From DASQLQ01 sp035629935 (GTDB lineage: Bacteria > Actinomycetota > CADDZG01 > WHSQ01), in the NCBI GenBank assembly GCA_035629935.1, contig DASQLQ010000143.1, positions 1-20,182 on the forward strand: DNA of 20,182 nucleotides, read 5' to 3'. Below the pieces are notes generated by a model. That model did no database searches and had not been told where the DNA came from. It was given only the letters and a program-made list of their open reading frames with translations. A program made the position numbers and the translations under genes. Below are positions 6,490 through 12,175 of this stretch, piece after piece (within the stretch, counting starts at the first letter, position 1; each line of letters starts with the position of its first letter).

Positions 6490-7535
6490 GCTTCCGGCTC
6501 TCCATGGAAGCTCAGGAACTCCTCGATCCCGGCGAATTCGGAACGGATCTCGCGAGCCAGTAAGTCGGCCACCACCTCTTCCACGGTCGCCCCCTCATGG
6601 CAGATCTTCATGACGTTCTCGGTGATCGGCATCCACACATCTGCTTCCTGACCCAGCTCCCAGATCGGCTTACAGGACTTGACGCCTTCGGCAACCATGT
6701 TCATCGAGTCGATGATCTCGTCGATCTTCCGTCCCTTGCCCAGCTCGATACCCACCGAATGGTTACGGGATTGAGGGCTGGCACACGTCGCGATCAGGTC
6801 GCCCACGCCGGCGAGACCCAGGAACGTCAATGGTTGACCGCCGAACTTCACGGAGAAGCGAGCGAGCTCCGCGAGACCGCGGGTCATGACTGTTGCTTTC
6901 GTGTTGTCACCGAACCCCAGCCCGTCTGCCATCCCTGCCGCTATCGCGATCACATTCTTGAACGAACCTCCGAGCTCGCAGCCGACCACGTCCTGATTCG
7001 TATAGGTACGGAACGTCTGGGTGTGGAACATCTCGCGCAGCTTGTTGGCGGTGTTCGCGTCCTTACAGGCGATCGTGGAGGCCGCGGGGAAACCCTGCAC
7101 GACCTCTTTCGCCAGATTCGGTCCGGTCAAAACGGCGATGTTGGACTCGGAGATGCCCTCGACCTCTTCGGCCAGCACCTCGGACATGCGCTTGCGACGC
7201 TCGATCTCGATGCCCTTGGTGAGGCTTACGTAGCAAACGTCTCGGCCCGCTATGGGAGCGACGGTACGAAGCACATCGCGGAAGCCGTGGGAAGGGACTC
7301 CCATGACCACCACATCGGCCCCGTTGAGAGCTTCTTCGAGGTCGTTCGTCGCGCGCAGCTCCTCCGGCAGCGGCACACCGGGGAGGTATTCCGGATTCTC
7401 GTGGAACAGGTTGATCGTCTCGGCCAGCTCGCTCCGGCGTGCCCAGAGCACTGCATCCGGTTCGCCCTTCTGGGCAACGAGTCCGGCCGTGGCCGTCCCC
7501 CACGATCCCGCACCGATGAATGCAACCTTGCTCAT
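6486..7535 (-). CDS. gpsA: GpsA: NAD(P)H-dependent glycerol-3-phosphate dehydrogenase
   Basis: 349 residues, normal for the family. It reduces dihydroxyacetone phosphate to sn-glycerol 3-phosphate, the backbone of phospholipids. The N-terminal Rossmann motif G-A-G-S-W-G-T-A starts at residue 8. The conserved S-L-T-K-G contains K107, and the catalytic lysine is K193 in G-G-S-F-K-N-V-I-A-I-A-A-G. It is followed by the C-terminal helical domain with G-D-N-T-K-A and G-x-G-D-L-I-A-T-C. The start codon overlaps the stop of plsC as ATGA (7532-7535), a standard coupling arrangement. The two enzymes act in the same pathway: GpsA supplies glycerol 3-phosphate and PlsC acylates the lysophosphatidate made from it. 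The glycerol-3-phosphate acyltransferase itself is not in the window. Confidence 0.96.
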   Translation of the reverse strand: MSKVAFIGAGSWGTATAGLVAQKGEPDAVLWARRSELAETINLFHENPEYLPGVPLPEELRATNDLEEALNGADVVVMGVPSHGFRDVLRTVAPIAGRDVCYVSLTKGIEIERRKRMSEVLAEEVEGISESNIAVLTGPNLAKEVVQGFPAASTIACKDANTANKLREMFHTQTFRTYTNQDVVGCELGGSFKNVIAIAAGMADGLGFGDNTKATVMTRGLAELARFSVKFGGQPLTFLGLAGVGDLIATCASPQSRNHSVGIELGKGRKIDEIIDSMNMVAEGVKSCKPIWELGQEADVWMPITENVMKICHEGATVEEVVADLLAREIRSEFAGIEEFLSFHGEPEA

Positions 7536-8212
7536 GCCGCTGGCCTCCGCTTCGGTCGACGACGATCGGGAACTGCCGGTCTGATACTCGCAACGAGCAA
7601 AGTGATCCTCTCCATCACTTCGTTCACCAACCGTTGCCAGTCATCGCGAGACGTAACGTCTCCCCTCAGGCGCATCGGCTCGCCAACGCGCGCCAGGATG
7701 TCCTGGCGCGGGCGCCATCTCTTCCCATAGTCCTTGGGCCAGATGTTCGCCGTCCCCCATATCCCGCAGGGGATCACGGGCGCATCCGTCTCCAGCGCCA
7801 AGCGCGCTAGGCCCGTCTTGCCCTCCATCGGATTCAGATCGGGGTCACGTGTGATCGTTCCTTCCGGGAAGATCACTATCAGCTCGCCCCGGTCCAGGGC
7901 TCTCACGGCTTGGTCCAGCGCCATCGGAGCCTCAGCCGAGCCCCGCTTCACGGGGATCTGACCGGCCCCCCTAAGCAGCCACGCGATCCGCTTGTCATCG
8001 AAGAGTTCGTGCTTCGCCAGGAACCGGGGTACCCGCTTCGCCTTGTCGACGACATAGGCGGCGGCCAACGGATCCAGATACGCGATGTGATTGATGGCCA
8101 GCAAGGCGGGCCCTTCTTTAGGGATGTTCTCGAGACCCTCGATGTGCCACCGGAACCAGGTGGCGAGCCAGGGTTTGAGGATCGCTTTCAAGACGGGGTA
8201 AGTGGATTCCAT
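7532..8212 (-). CDS. plsC: PlsC-family 1-acyl-sn-glycerol-3-phosphate acyltransferase
   Basis: 226 residues. It transfers a fatty acyl chain to lysophosphatidic acid to make phosphatidic acid at the membrane face. The catalytic H-x4-D motif is N-H-I-A-Y-L-D with H42 and D47. The acceptor-binding motif F-P-E-G-T is at 115-119, and a third motif V-I-P-C-G-I-W-G follows. The C-terminus is a basic tail (P-D-R-R-R-P-K-R-R-P). No ribosome binding site precedes ATG 8212, and only 27 bp separate it from the divergent phosphoesterase gene. A TAATAT lies 12 bases upstream, so the mRNA may have almost no leader. It is translationally coupled to gpsA by an ATGA overlap. Acyl-chain specificity is unknown. 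Confidence 0.92.
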   Translation of the reverse strand: MESTYPVLKAILKPWLATWFRWHIEGLENIPKEGPALLAINHIAYLDPLAAAYVVDKAKRVPRFLAKHELFDDKRIAWLLRGAGQIPVKRGSAEAPMALDQAVRALDRGELIVIFPEGTITRDPDLNPMEGKTGLARLALETDAPVIPCGIWGTANIWPKDYGKRWRPRQDILARVGEPMRLRGDVTSRDDWQRLVNEVMERITLLVASIRPAVPDRRRPKRRPAA

Positions 8213-8239
8213 GATTCGGCACTTATATTACGGACGCTC
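8213..8239. promoter_or_regulatory. 27-bp divergent gap with opposed, overlapping -10 boxes
   Basis: The plus strand carries TATATT (8224-8229), 10 bases before ATG 8240. The minus strand carries TAATAT (8230-8225), 12 bases before ATG 8212. The two hexamers occupy the same seven base pairs. There is no room for Shine-Dalgarno sites and none is seen, so both genes would be leaderless or nearly so. This is inferred from the sequence. Confidence 0.55.
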
Positions 8240-9076
8240 ATGGAAGGCGAACGATTGACCGTCGCGCAGTTCTCGGACATCCATTGTGGGCACCCCATGT
8301 TCGATGCCGAGTTACTCGAGCACGTCCTCGACGAGATCGTCGATCTCCACCCGGACCTGGTCGTGATGGCAGGCGACCTGACATCCGAGGGCTACGCACC
8401 CCAGTTCCGTCAGGCCGCGCGCTACCTGGAGCGACTCGACGACCTCGAGATGGTGGTGATCCCGGGCAACCACGATCTTATGAACGTCGGGTTCCTCCAC
8501 TTCCGGGACCAGTTCGGGAAGTCAGATCGCGTCGTGAGGGTGCCGTTCTCTCGAGGCGACGGCGAGCAGCCGCAACGCTACGCAACGGTGGTCGCCGTCA
8601 ACTCGTCGAAGCCCGACCTGGCGGACGGCGAGGTCGGTCATATCCGCTACGACTGGATACGAGAGTCATTCGAGTGGCCCGACGACTACCGGATCTTCGT
8701 CCTTCACCATCACCTGGTGTCGGTCCCCGGCACCGGACGCGAGCGGAACATCGTCTGGGACGCGGGCGATCTGCTGGCTCTGCTCATCGAGCTCGAGGTC
8801 GACATGGTGATGTCGGGTCACAAGCACGTGCCGAATGTGTGGCAGTTCGGCGAGATGCTCCTGGTCAACTCGGGAACCGCTTCGAGCCACCGCGTGCGCG
8901 GCTACACACGGCCCTCGTACAACGTCATCGAGGTCTTCGACGACCGCGTCCGGATCGTGCAGCGCTACCCGGGCGTGGGCGAGATCGTTGCCGCCAACTA
9001 CGCGATCAACGACCGGGACCTGAAACTCAATCCTCAACTCGCGGGCATGTTCAATCGGGGCTCGTGGAACGTATGA
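8240..9076 (+). CDS. calcineurin-like metallophosphoesterase
   Basis: 278 residues. All metal-ligand motifs of the class are present: D13-x-H15 in F-S-D-I-H, G-D at 45-46 in A-G-D-L-T, G-N-H-D at 76-79, the histidine run L-H-H-H at 155-158, and G-H-K-H at 193-196. This is the order seen in CpdA/GpdQ/Rv0805-type class III cyclic-nucleotide phosphodiesterases and related phosphodiesterases, so a two-metal (Fe/Mn/Zn) hydrolase of a phosphodiester or phosphomonoester is well supported. The physiological substrate is not. There is no signal peptide. ATG 8240 is the first start compatible with the plsC gene on the other strand; the longer open frame upstream is antisense to plsC. The location beside plsC-gpsA leaves glycerophosphodiester substrates as one possibility. 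Confidence 0.88.
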   Translation: MEGERLTVAQFSDIHCGHPMFDAELLEHVLDEIVDLHPDLVVMAGDLTSEGYAPQFRQAARYLERLDDLEMVVIPGNHDLMNVGFLHFRDQFGKSDRVVRVPFSRGDGEQPQRYATVVAVNSSKPDLADGEVGHIRYDWIRESFEWPDDYRIFVLHHHLVSVPGTGRERNIVWDAGDLLALLIELEVDMVMSGHKHVPNVWQFGEMLLVNSGTASSHRVRGYTRPSYNVIEVFDDRVRIVQRYPGVGEIVAANYAINDRDLKLNPQLAGMFNRGSWNV

Positions 9077-9104
9077 ATACTTCATCCACAGAAAGGTGGA
9101 CGAG

Positions 9105-9407
9105 ATGATCGTGCGCATATTCGACACCGCCATGGACCCGGCCGATGTCGAAAAGGGAAAGCAGCTCTTCCGCGAGCAAGTGAAACCGGCGTTCGAATCC
9201 TTCGACGGCTGTCGGGGGGTCGAGATGGTGCTCGGAGTGGAAGAGCATTCTCAAGACCTCGTCGATATCGCTTCCATATCAAGGTGGGACTCGCTGGAGT
9301 CGATCGAGGCCGCAACGGCGAGCGACGAGTACAAGGCCGCGTTGGAGAACATCCGGAAACTGTTCCAGCAGTCGCCGATAGTCCGGCATTTTGAACTAGT
9401 CGAGTAG
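9105..9407 (+). CDS. ABM-fold (antibiotic biosynthesis monooxygenase-like) small protein
   Basis: 100 residues. The pattern is M-I-V-R-I-F-D-T, an amphipathic helix (V-E-K-G-K-Q-L-F-R-E-Q-V), a glycine-containing turn (F-D-G-C-R-G-V-E-M-V-L-G), then D-L-V-D-I-A-S-I-S-R-W-D-S and a last helix before R-H-F-E-L-V-E. This fits the dimeric alpha/beta ferredoxin-like ABM family. The 'S-x-W-D-S/T' segment is typical. Members range from quinol monooxygenases to haem-degrading or purely structural proteins, so no reaction is assigned. I chose ATG 9105 over GTG 9096 because AAAGGTGG (9092-9099) is well spaced as its ribosome binding site and overlaps the GTG. It overlaps the convergent FrhB-like gene by 12 bp. 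Confidence 0.72.
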   Translation: MIVRIFDTAMDPADVEKGKQLFREQVKPAFESFDGCRGVEMVLGVEEHSQDLVDIASISRWDSLESIEAATASDEYKAALENIRKLFQQSPIVRHFELVE

Positions 9408-10562
9408 TTCGTCCGCCTCCGCACGCGCTGCGGCCAGGGTCTGTTCCGTCGGCCAACGCGCCGACGCGTGCGGATCCCACGGTTTGACCCGCTCCCTTTG
9501 TTTGCGCGCCAACCGGTCCATGACCTCGAGTGCTTTCGGCTCCTCTTCTGCAGGCCTTAGCTCGAGGACGCCGGCTTCGACGGCCTTGGCGAGATACTCA
9601 CGGCCCACCTCGGATCGAACCAGGATCATCGTCCACCCCTCCATCCCGAGACCCCCACAGGAGAGGTCGGCATGCTCCGCCGCGAAATCGGGACAGTGAT
9701 GACACCACTCGTTCGCGTACGGGCGCGCGTCTTTCAGCGGGATATCGATGTCCTTCCCGTCCTTGAGGGACACGATGACCTTGCCCTTGACGTTCACCTT
9801 GGTGATGTCCGTTAGGGGGATCTGCATCTCCTGTTCGACCTTCCCGACCATGAATGCCTCGTAGTCGAACGTCTCGCAACACATCAAGCCGATGACGAGC
9901 TTGACTGGGCGGGTCCAGCGCTTGATGCCCTCGACCGTCAGCTCGCGCACCGCAGTGGATTCACACGAAACGCCGACGAGCGCCACGTTCTTGCACTTGG
10001 CCGCGGCGGCCTGCTTCAGACCCAGCGGCGTGGAGCAATACGTGTACCGCGATCCTGCTGTCGCCAGGAGCTCCTCGGAGGTGCGAACGAGCTTCGGCTC
10101 ATCGAGCCAGGGCACCGTCGGGGACGGAGCGGCCAGTACGGCACCATCGAGTCTGTCCGTGTCCAGGCCCCAGGCAAGCAGGGCCGTTACCGCCCCGCCG
10201 TCCTGCCCCTTCGCTGTGATGCGCTCGTCGGTAGCCCGAGCCAGGGTCTTCAGTACGTATGAACCTTCCGGCTGATCGATGCTGCGGCGCTCGCCGAACA
10301 CCATCTTTTCGATTCCGTCGAAATCCGGACCGAGGCGAAGACATGCCATGGCACACAGCGAGCAACCTTCCTCGCCATGAACACAATTGTCGAAGGGAGA
10401 CCGACGATCGGTCTGGATCGGATCGAAATCCTGCATCTCGAGGACTTTGTGCGGACAGGCGACGACACATGCCGCGCATCCACAGCAGATCTCTGTGGCC
10501 ACGACCTCCTCGTACAGGTGCTTCCAATGCTTGCGATCAGAGTTATCCATAAGAGGCGGCAT
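9396..10562 (-). CDS. FrhB-like coenzyme F420 hydrogenase/dehydrogenase beta-subunit family protein
   Basis: 388 residues. The N-terminal ferredoxin-like part has C-x2-C-x2-C-x3-C-P at C26, C29, C32 and C36. A second Cys cluster follows (N-C-V-H-G-E-E-G-C-S-L-C-A-M-A-C, with Leu where Pro is usual), so two [4Fe-4S] clusters are likely. Then come the FrhB N- and C-terminal domains, including the late W-C-H-H-C-P-D-F motif with A-D-L-S-C-G-G-L-G and G-W-T-M-I-L-V-R-S. These domains bind FAD and react with F420 in FrhB, FpoF and related proteins. No hydrogenase, formate dehydrogenase or other partner subunit is nearby, so the electron donor or acceptor is unknown. It is divergent from cofC, a step in F420 synthesis, which supports F420 as cofactor. 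ATG 10562 is used; ATG 10550 is an equally possible start because neither has a ribosome binding site. Confidence 0.88.
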   Translation of the reverse strand: MPPLMDNSDRKHWKHLYEEVVATEICCGCAACVVACPHKVLEMQDFDPIQTDRRSPFDNCVHGEEGCSLCAMACLRLGPDFDGIEKMVFGERRSIDQPEGSYVLKTLARATDERITAKGQDGGAVTALLAWGLDTDRLDGAVLAAPSPTVPWLDEPKLVRTSEELLATAGSRYTYCSTPLGLKQAAAAKCKNVALVGVSCESTAVRELTVEGIKRWTRPVKLVIGLMCCETFDYEAFMVGKVEQEMQIPLTDITKVNVKGKVIVSLKDGKDIDIPLKDARPYANEWCHHCPDFAAEHADLSCGGLGMEGWTMILVRSEVGREYLAKAVEAGVLELRPAEEEPKALEVMDRLARKQRERVKPWDPHASARWPTEQTLAAARAEADELLD

Positions 10563-10585
10563 CGTATCCGGCTACCCTTACTCCG
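10563..10585. promoter_or_regulatory. 23-bp divergent gap with leaderless promoter of cofC
   Basis: On the plus strand TACCCT (10573-10578) lies exactly 7 bases before ATG 10586, the spacing expected when transcription starts on the start codon. On the minus strand TAGCCG (10574-10569) lies 6 bases before ATG 10562 and shares the TA at 10573-10574; it lacks the final T. A TACGAT overlapping ATG 10562 would instead serve ATG 10550. No Shine-Dalgarno sequence is present on either side. Confidence 0.5.
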
Positions 10586-11230
10586 ATGGATGCCGGAATC
10601 TTGCCCGTAAAACGCCTCAGCAAGGCGAAAGGCCGACTCGGAGACCACTTCGACGATGAGGGCCGCGCCCGGTTAGCCCGCGCCCTGTTGGAGGACGCAC
10701 TCGACCTGTGCAAGAACGCCTCTTTCTTGACCTGGTGGGTCACGAGCGACGACGAGGAAGCTCTGACCCTGGCTCAGACCTACGGCTTCAACACCGTGAA
10801 GGATCAGACGGGGACGCTCAACGGGGCCCTGCAGCAAGCAGTCATCGAGGCAAAGGCGGCGGGAGCGTCGTCGGTAACGATGATCCCGTCGGATATCCCG
10901 CTTGCCTACGCGGGTGACTTACGCGATCTCATCGACACGGGCTCGACGTCGGAGGTCGTGGTGGTGCCGTCGTCACGAGACGGCGGAACGAACGGTTTGT
11001 ATCTCAGTCCCCCCGACATCCTTACTCCCCGCTTCGGCACTGCCAGCTTGCAAGCGCATCTCCAACTTGCAGAGAGGCTCGGCTATCGATGCTCGATCCT
11101 GGTGCTGCCGCGACTGGCGCTGGACATCGACACGATCGAGGACGTCGACGAGTTCATCCGCAAAGATGGCTACGGCACGAGCAAGACGGCCGAATTGCTG
11201 AAAACGTTGCGACCCGAGGGGTCAGAGTGA
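10586..11230 (+). CDS. cofC: CofC/FbiD: phospholactate (or PEP) guanylyltransferase for coenzyme F420
   Basis: 214 residues. It activates 2-phospho-L-lactate, or phosphoenolpyruvate in mycobacterial FbiD, with GTP for transfer to Fo during F420 synthesis. Family signatures: I-L-P-V-K-R-L-S-K-A-K-G-R-L at residues 5-18 (nucleotide loop), P-S-D-I-P-L at 101-106 (metal site), and S-S-R-D-G-G-T-N-G-L-Y-L at 129-140, plus a C-terminal D-I-D-T-I-E-D-V-D-E-F. This implies the organism makes F420. The fbiA, fbiB and fbiC genes are not in the window, and whether the natural substrate is phospholactate or PEP cannot be told. It starts at ATG 10586 without ribosome binding site but with a TACCCT 7 bases upstream. 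The last 9 bp overlap the convergent small membrane gene. Confidence 0.93.
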   Translation: MDAGILPVKRLSKAKGRLGDHFDDEGRARLARALLEDALDLCKNASFLTWWVTSDDEEALTLAQTYGFNTVKDQTGTLNGALQQAVIEAKAAGASSVTMIPSDIPLAYAGDLRDLIDTGSTSEVVVVPSSRDGGTNGLYLSPPDILTPRFGTASLQAHLQLAERLGYRCSILVLPRLALDIDTIEDVDEFIRKDGYGTSKTAELLKTLRPEGSE

Positions 11231-11605
11231 TTTGGTCTCATCGGCGATCTGCTGCGCCTTCTCGATAGCTGCCCCTTCGGCTCGTCCGGCGAACTCATCG
11301 AGACGTGCCGGCGTAGGTAGCCTCACCGTCGACCTTTCCTGCAGCCCGGCGGCAGCTGCGATCGCGATCCCTCCGAGCACCACCAAGACCGCCGGCTGAA
11401 GGGCAGATGGGGGCCGGGGCCGGTCAAACGATTCCGATCGAAGTGCGGTCCGGTAGCCGTTGACGCGGCCGAGCGAATACCCCGCCAGCATCATCAAACC
11501 TCCGGCCACGAGCACCAGAAGGATCTGAACCAGGCGGATGGTCCGGCGTTGTCGAGAGAGATCGACAGGCCCCCGATGGGCACCGCCGAGCATTGGCCTC
11601 TTCAT
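11222..11605 (-). CDS. small two-helix membrane protein, unknown
   Basis: 127 residues. A basic N-terminus (S-R-Q-R-R-T-I-R) precedes transmembrane helix 1 (L-V-Q-I-L-L-V-L-V-A-G-G-L-M-M-L-A-G-Y). Then come a Pro/Arg-rich loop (F-D-R-P-R-P-P-S), helix 2 (A-V-L-V-V-L-G-G-I-A-I-A-A-A-A) and a mostly polar C-terminus with a predicted helix (E-F-A-G-R-A-E-G-A-A-I-E-K-A-Q-Q-I-A-D-E-T). No family is recognised. The evidence that it is a real gene is its well-formed topology, the snug fit between cofC and HU, and a TAGCCT -10 box exactly 7 bases before its ATG. It overlaps cofC's last 9 bp. Confidence 0.65.
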   Translation of the reverse strand: MKRPMLGGAHRGPVDLSRQRRTIRLVQILLVLVAGGLMMLAGYSLGRVNGYRTALRSESFDRPRPPSALQPAVLVVLGGIAIAAAAGLQERSTVRLPTPARLDEFAGRAEGAAIEKAQQIADETKSL

Positions 11606-11618
11606 GCCAGACAGGCTA
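11606..11618 (-). promoter_or_regulatory. leaderless promoter of the small membrane protein gene
   Basis: TAGCCT on the minus strand (11618-11613) followed by 7 bases and then ATG 11605. There is no Shine-Dalgarno sequence. This has the same geometry as the cofC, double-ACT and PMT promoters in this window. It starts just downstream of the hairpin that could end HU transcription. Confidence 0.5.
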
Positions 11619-11624
11619 GACGCG

Positions 11625-11653
11625 GAGAAACCCCGGCAGGACCGGGGCCTCTC
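11625..11653 (-). terminator. hairpin between HU and the next gene
   Basis: In minus-strand RNA the 12-base arms GAGAGGCCCCGG and CCGGGGUUUCUC pair completely (two G-U pairs) around a five-base loop. In plus-strand RNA two positions become A-C mismatches, so the stem is tuned to HU transcription. No U-tract follows, so it may be a weak terminator or an mRNA 3' stabiliser. It lies 20 bases after the HU stop codon. Confidence 0.55.
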
Positions 11654-11673
11654 CCTCTAACTGAGTTGAAAAT

Positions 11674-11952
11674 TTAGCGGCCGCTAACAAAGTCCTTGAA
11701 GCTCGATCCCGGCTTGAATGCGGGAACCTTTGTCGCGGGAACCTTGATCTCTTCACCCGTGCGCGGGTTGCGAGCGGTACGAGCCGAGCGGTTACGACGC
11801 TCGAATGTGCCGAAGCCCGGGAGCGAGACACGCTCGCCCTTCTTTACCTGGTTCTGGATCTGGGTGATCGTGGTGTCGAGGACATCGTTCACCAGGCGCC
11901 TGCTCTCGCCGGTCGCATCGGCGATCGAGTCGATCAGTTCCTTCTTGTTCAA
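11674..11952 (-). CDS. hup: HU-family DNA-binding protein
   Basis: 92 residues from TTG 11952, the classic short HU length without the Lys-rich tail of mycobacterial and streptomycete HupB/HupS. It is a histone-like dimer that bends DNA and compacts the nucleoid. N-K-K-E-L-I-D-S-I-A and G-E-S-R-R-L-V-N form the helical body, G-E-R-V-S-L-P-G-F-G-T-F is the signature strand region, R-N-P-R-T-G-E-E-I is the DNA-inserting arm with its proline, and V-P-A-F-K-P-G-S-S-F-K-D ends it. The TTG start is decided by AAGGAGG (11964-11958) with five bases of spacing; the longer open frame upstream to 12027 is not HU-like. A TAGGGT (12004-11999, minus strand) could be its -10 box, giving a leader of about 40 nt. 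A hairpin follows the gene. Confidence 0.95.
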   Translation of the reverse strand: MNKKELIDSIADATGESRRLVNDVLDTTITQIQNQVKKGERVSLPGFGTFERRNRSARTARNPRTGEEIKVPATKVPAFKPGSSFKDFVSGR

Positions 11953-12027
11953 ACCTGCCTCCTTTGGTGCTGCAGCGTTTCCTACGGTCAGGCCCGCTAC
12001 CCTAACGGCCCGGTCCCCCCATCGCAC

Positions 12028-12049
12028 GGCGATATGGGCTCAAATCGCC
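12028..12049. promoter_or_regulatory. inverted repeat in the HU / repeat-protein intergenic region
   Basis: GGCGAT (12028-12033) and ATCGCC (12044-12049) form a perfect 6-bp inverted repeat with a 10-base spacer, just upstream of the putative HU -10 box. It could be an operator for the divergent pair or chance. The rest of the 223-bp gap holds no recognisable RNA gene. Confidence 0.25.
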
Positions 12050-12084
12050 CATTCCTGTGGGGTTTCCGTCCTCTCTCTCCAGGA

Positions 12085-12120
12085 CTATGCCGTATTTAGT
12101 CACCAGTAGCTATGCCTTAG
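12085..12120 (+). repeat. short direct repeat upstream of the secreted repeat protein
   Basis: CTATGCC occurs at 12085-12091 and again at 12110-12116, each followed one base later by TA, 25 bp apart (about 2.4 helical turns). It lies 60-90 bases before the GTG of the secreted protein gene, where a regulator could bind. The repeat is short, so chance is a real alternative. Confidence 0.25.
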
Positions 12121-12175
12121 CCCGGTCGCCTGCCGATATGTCAGATAGCCGACCCGACTACGGAGAGGAGTCAAG

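Noticed and set aside
7910..8239. Upstream extension of the phosphoesterase frame
   Set aside because: It runs antisense through plsC and has no family similarity; the conserved phosphoesterase sequence starts at ATG 8240.
11953..12175. c-di-GMP (GEMM) or c-di-AMP riboswitch before the repeat protein/cyclase pair
   Set aside because: Looked for because of the cyclase; the conserved GEMM and ydaO core sequences and paired helices were not found.
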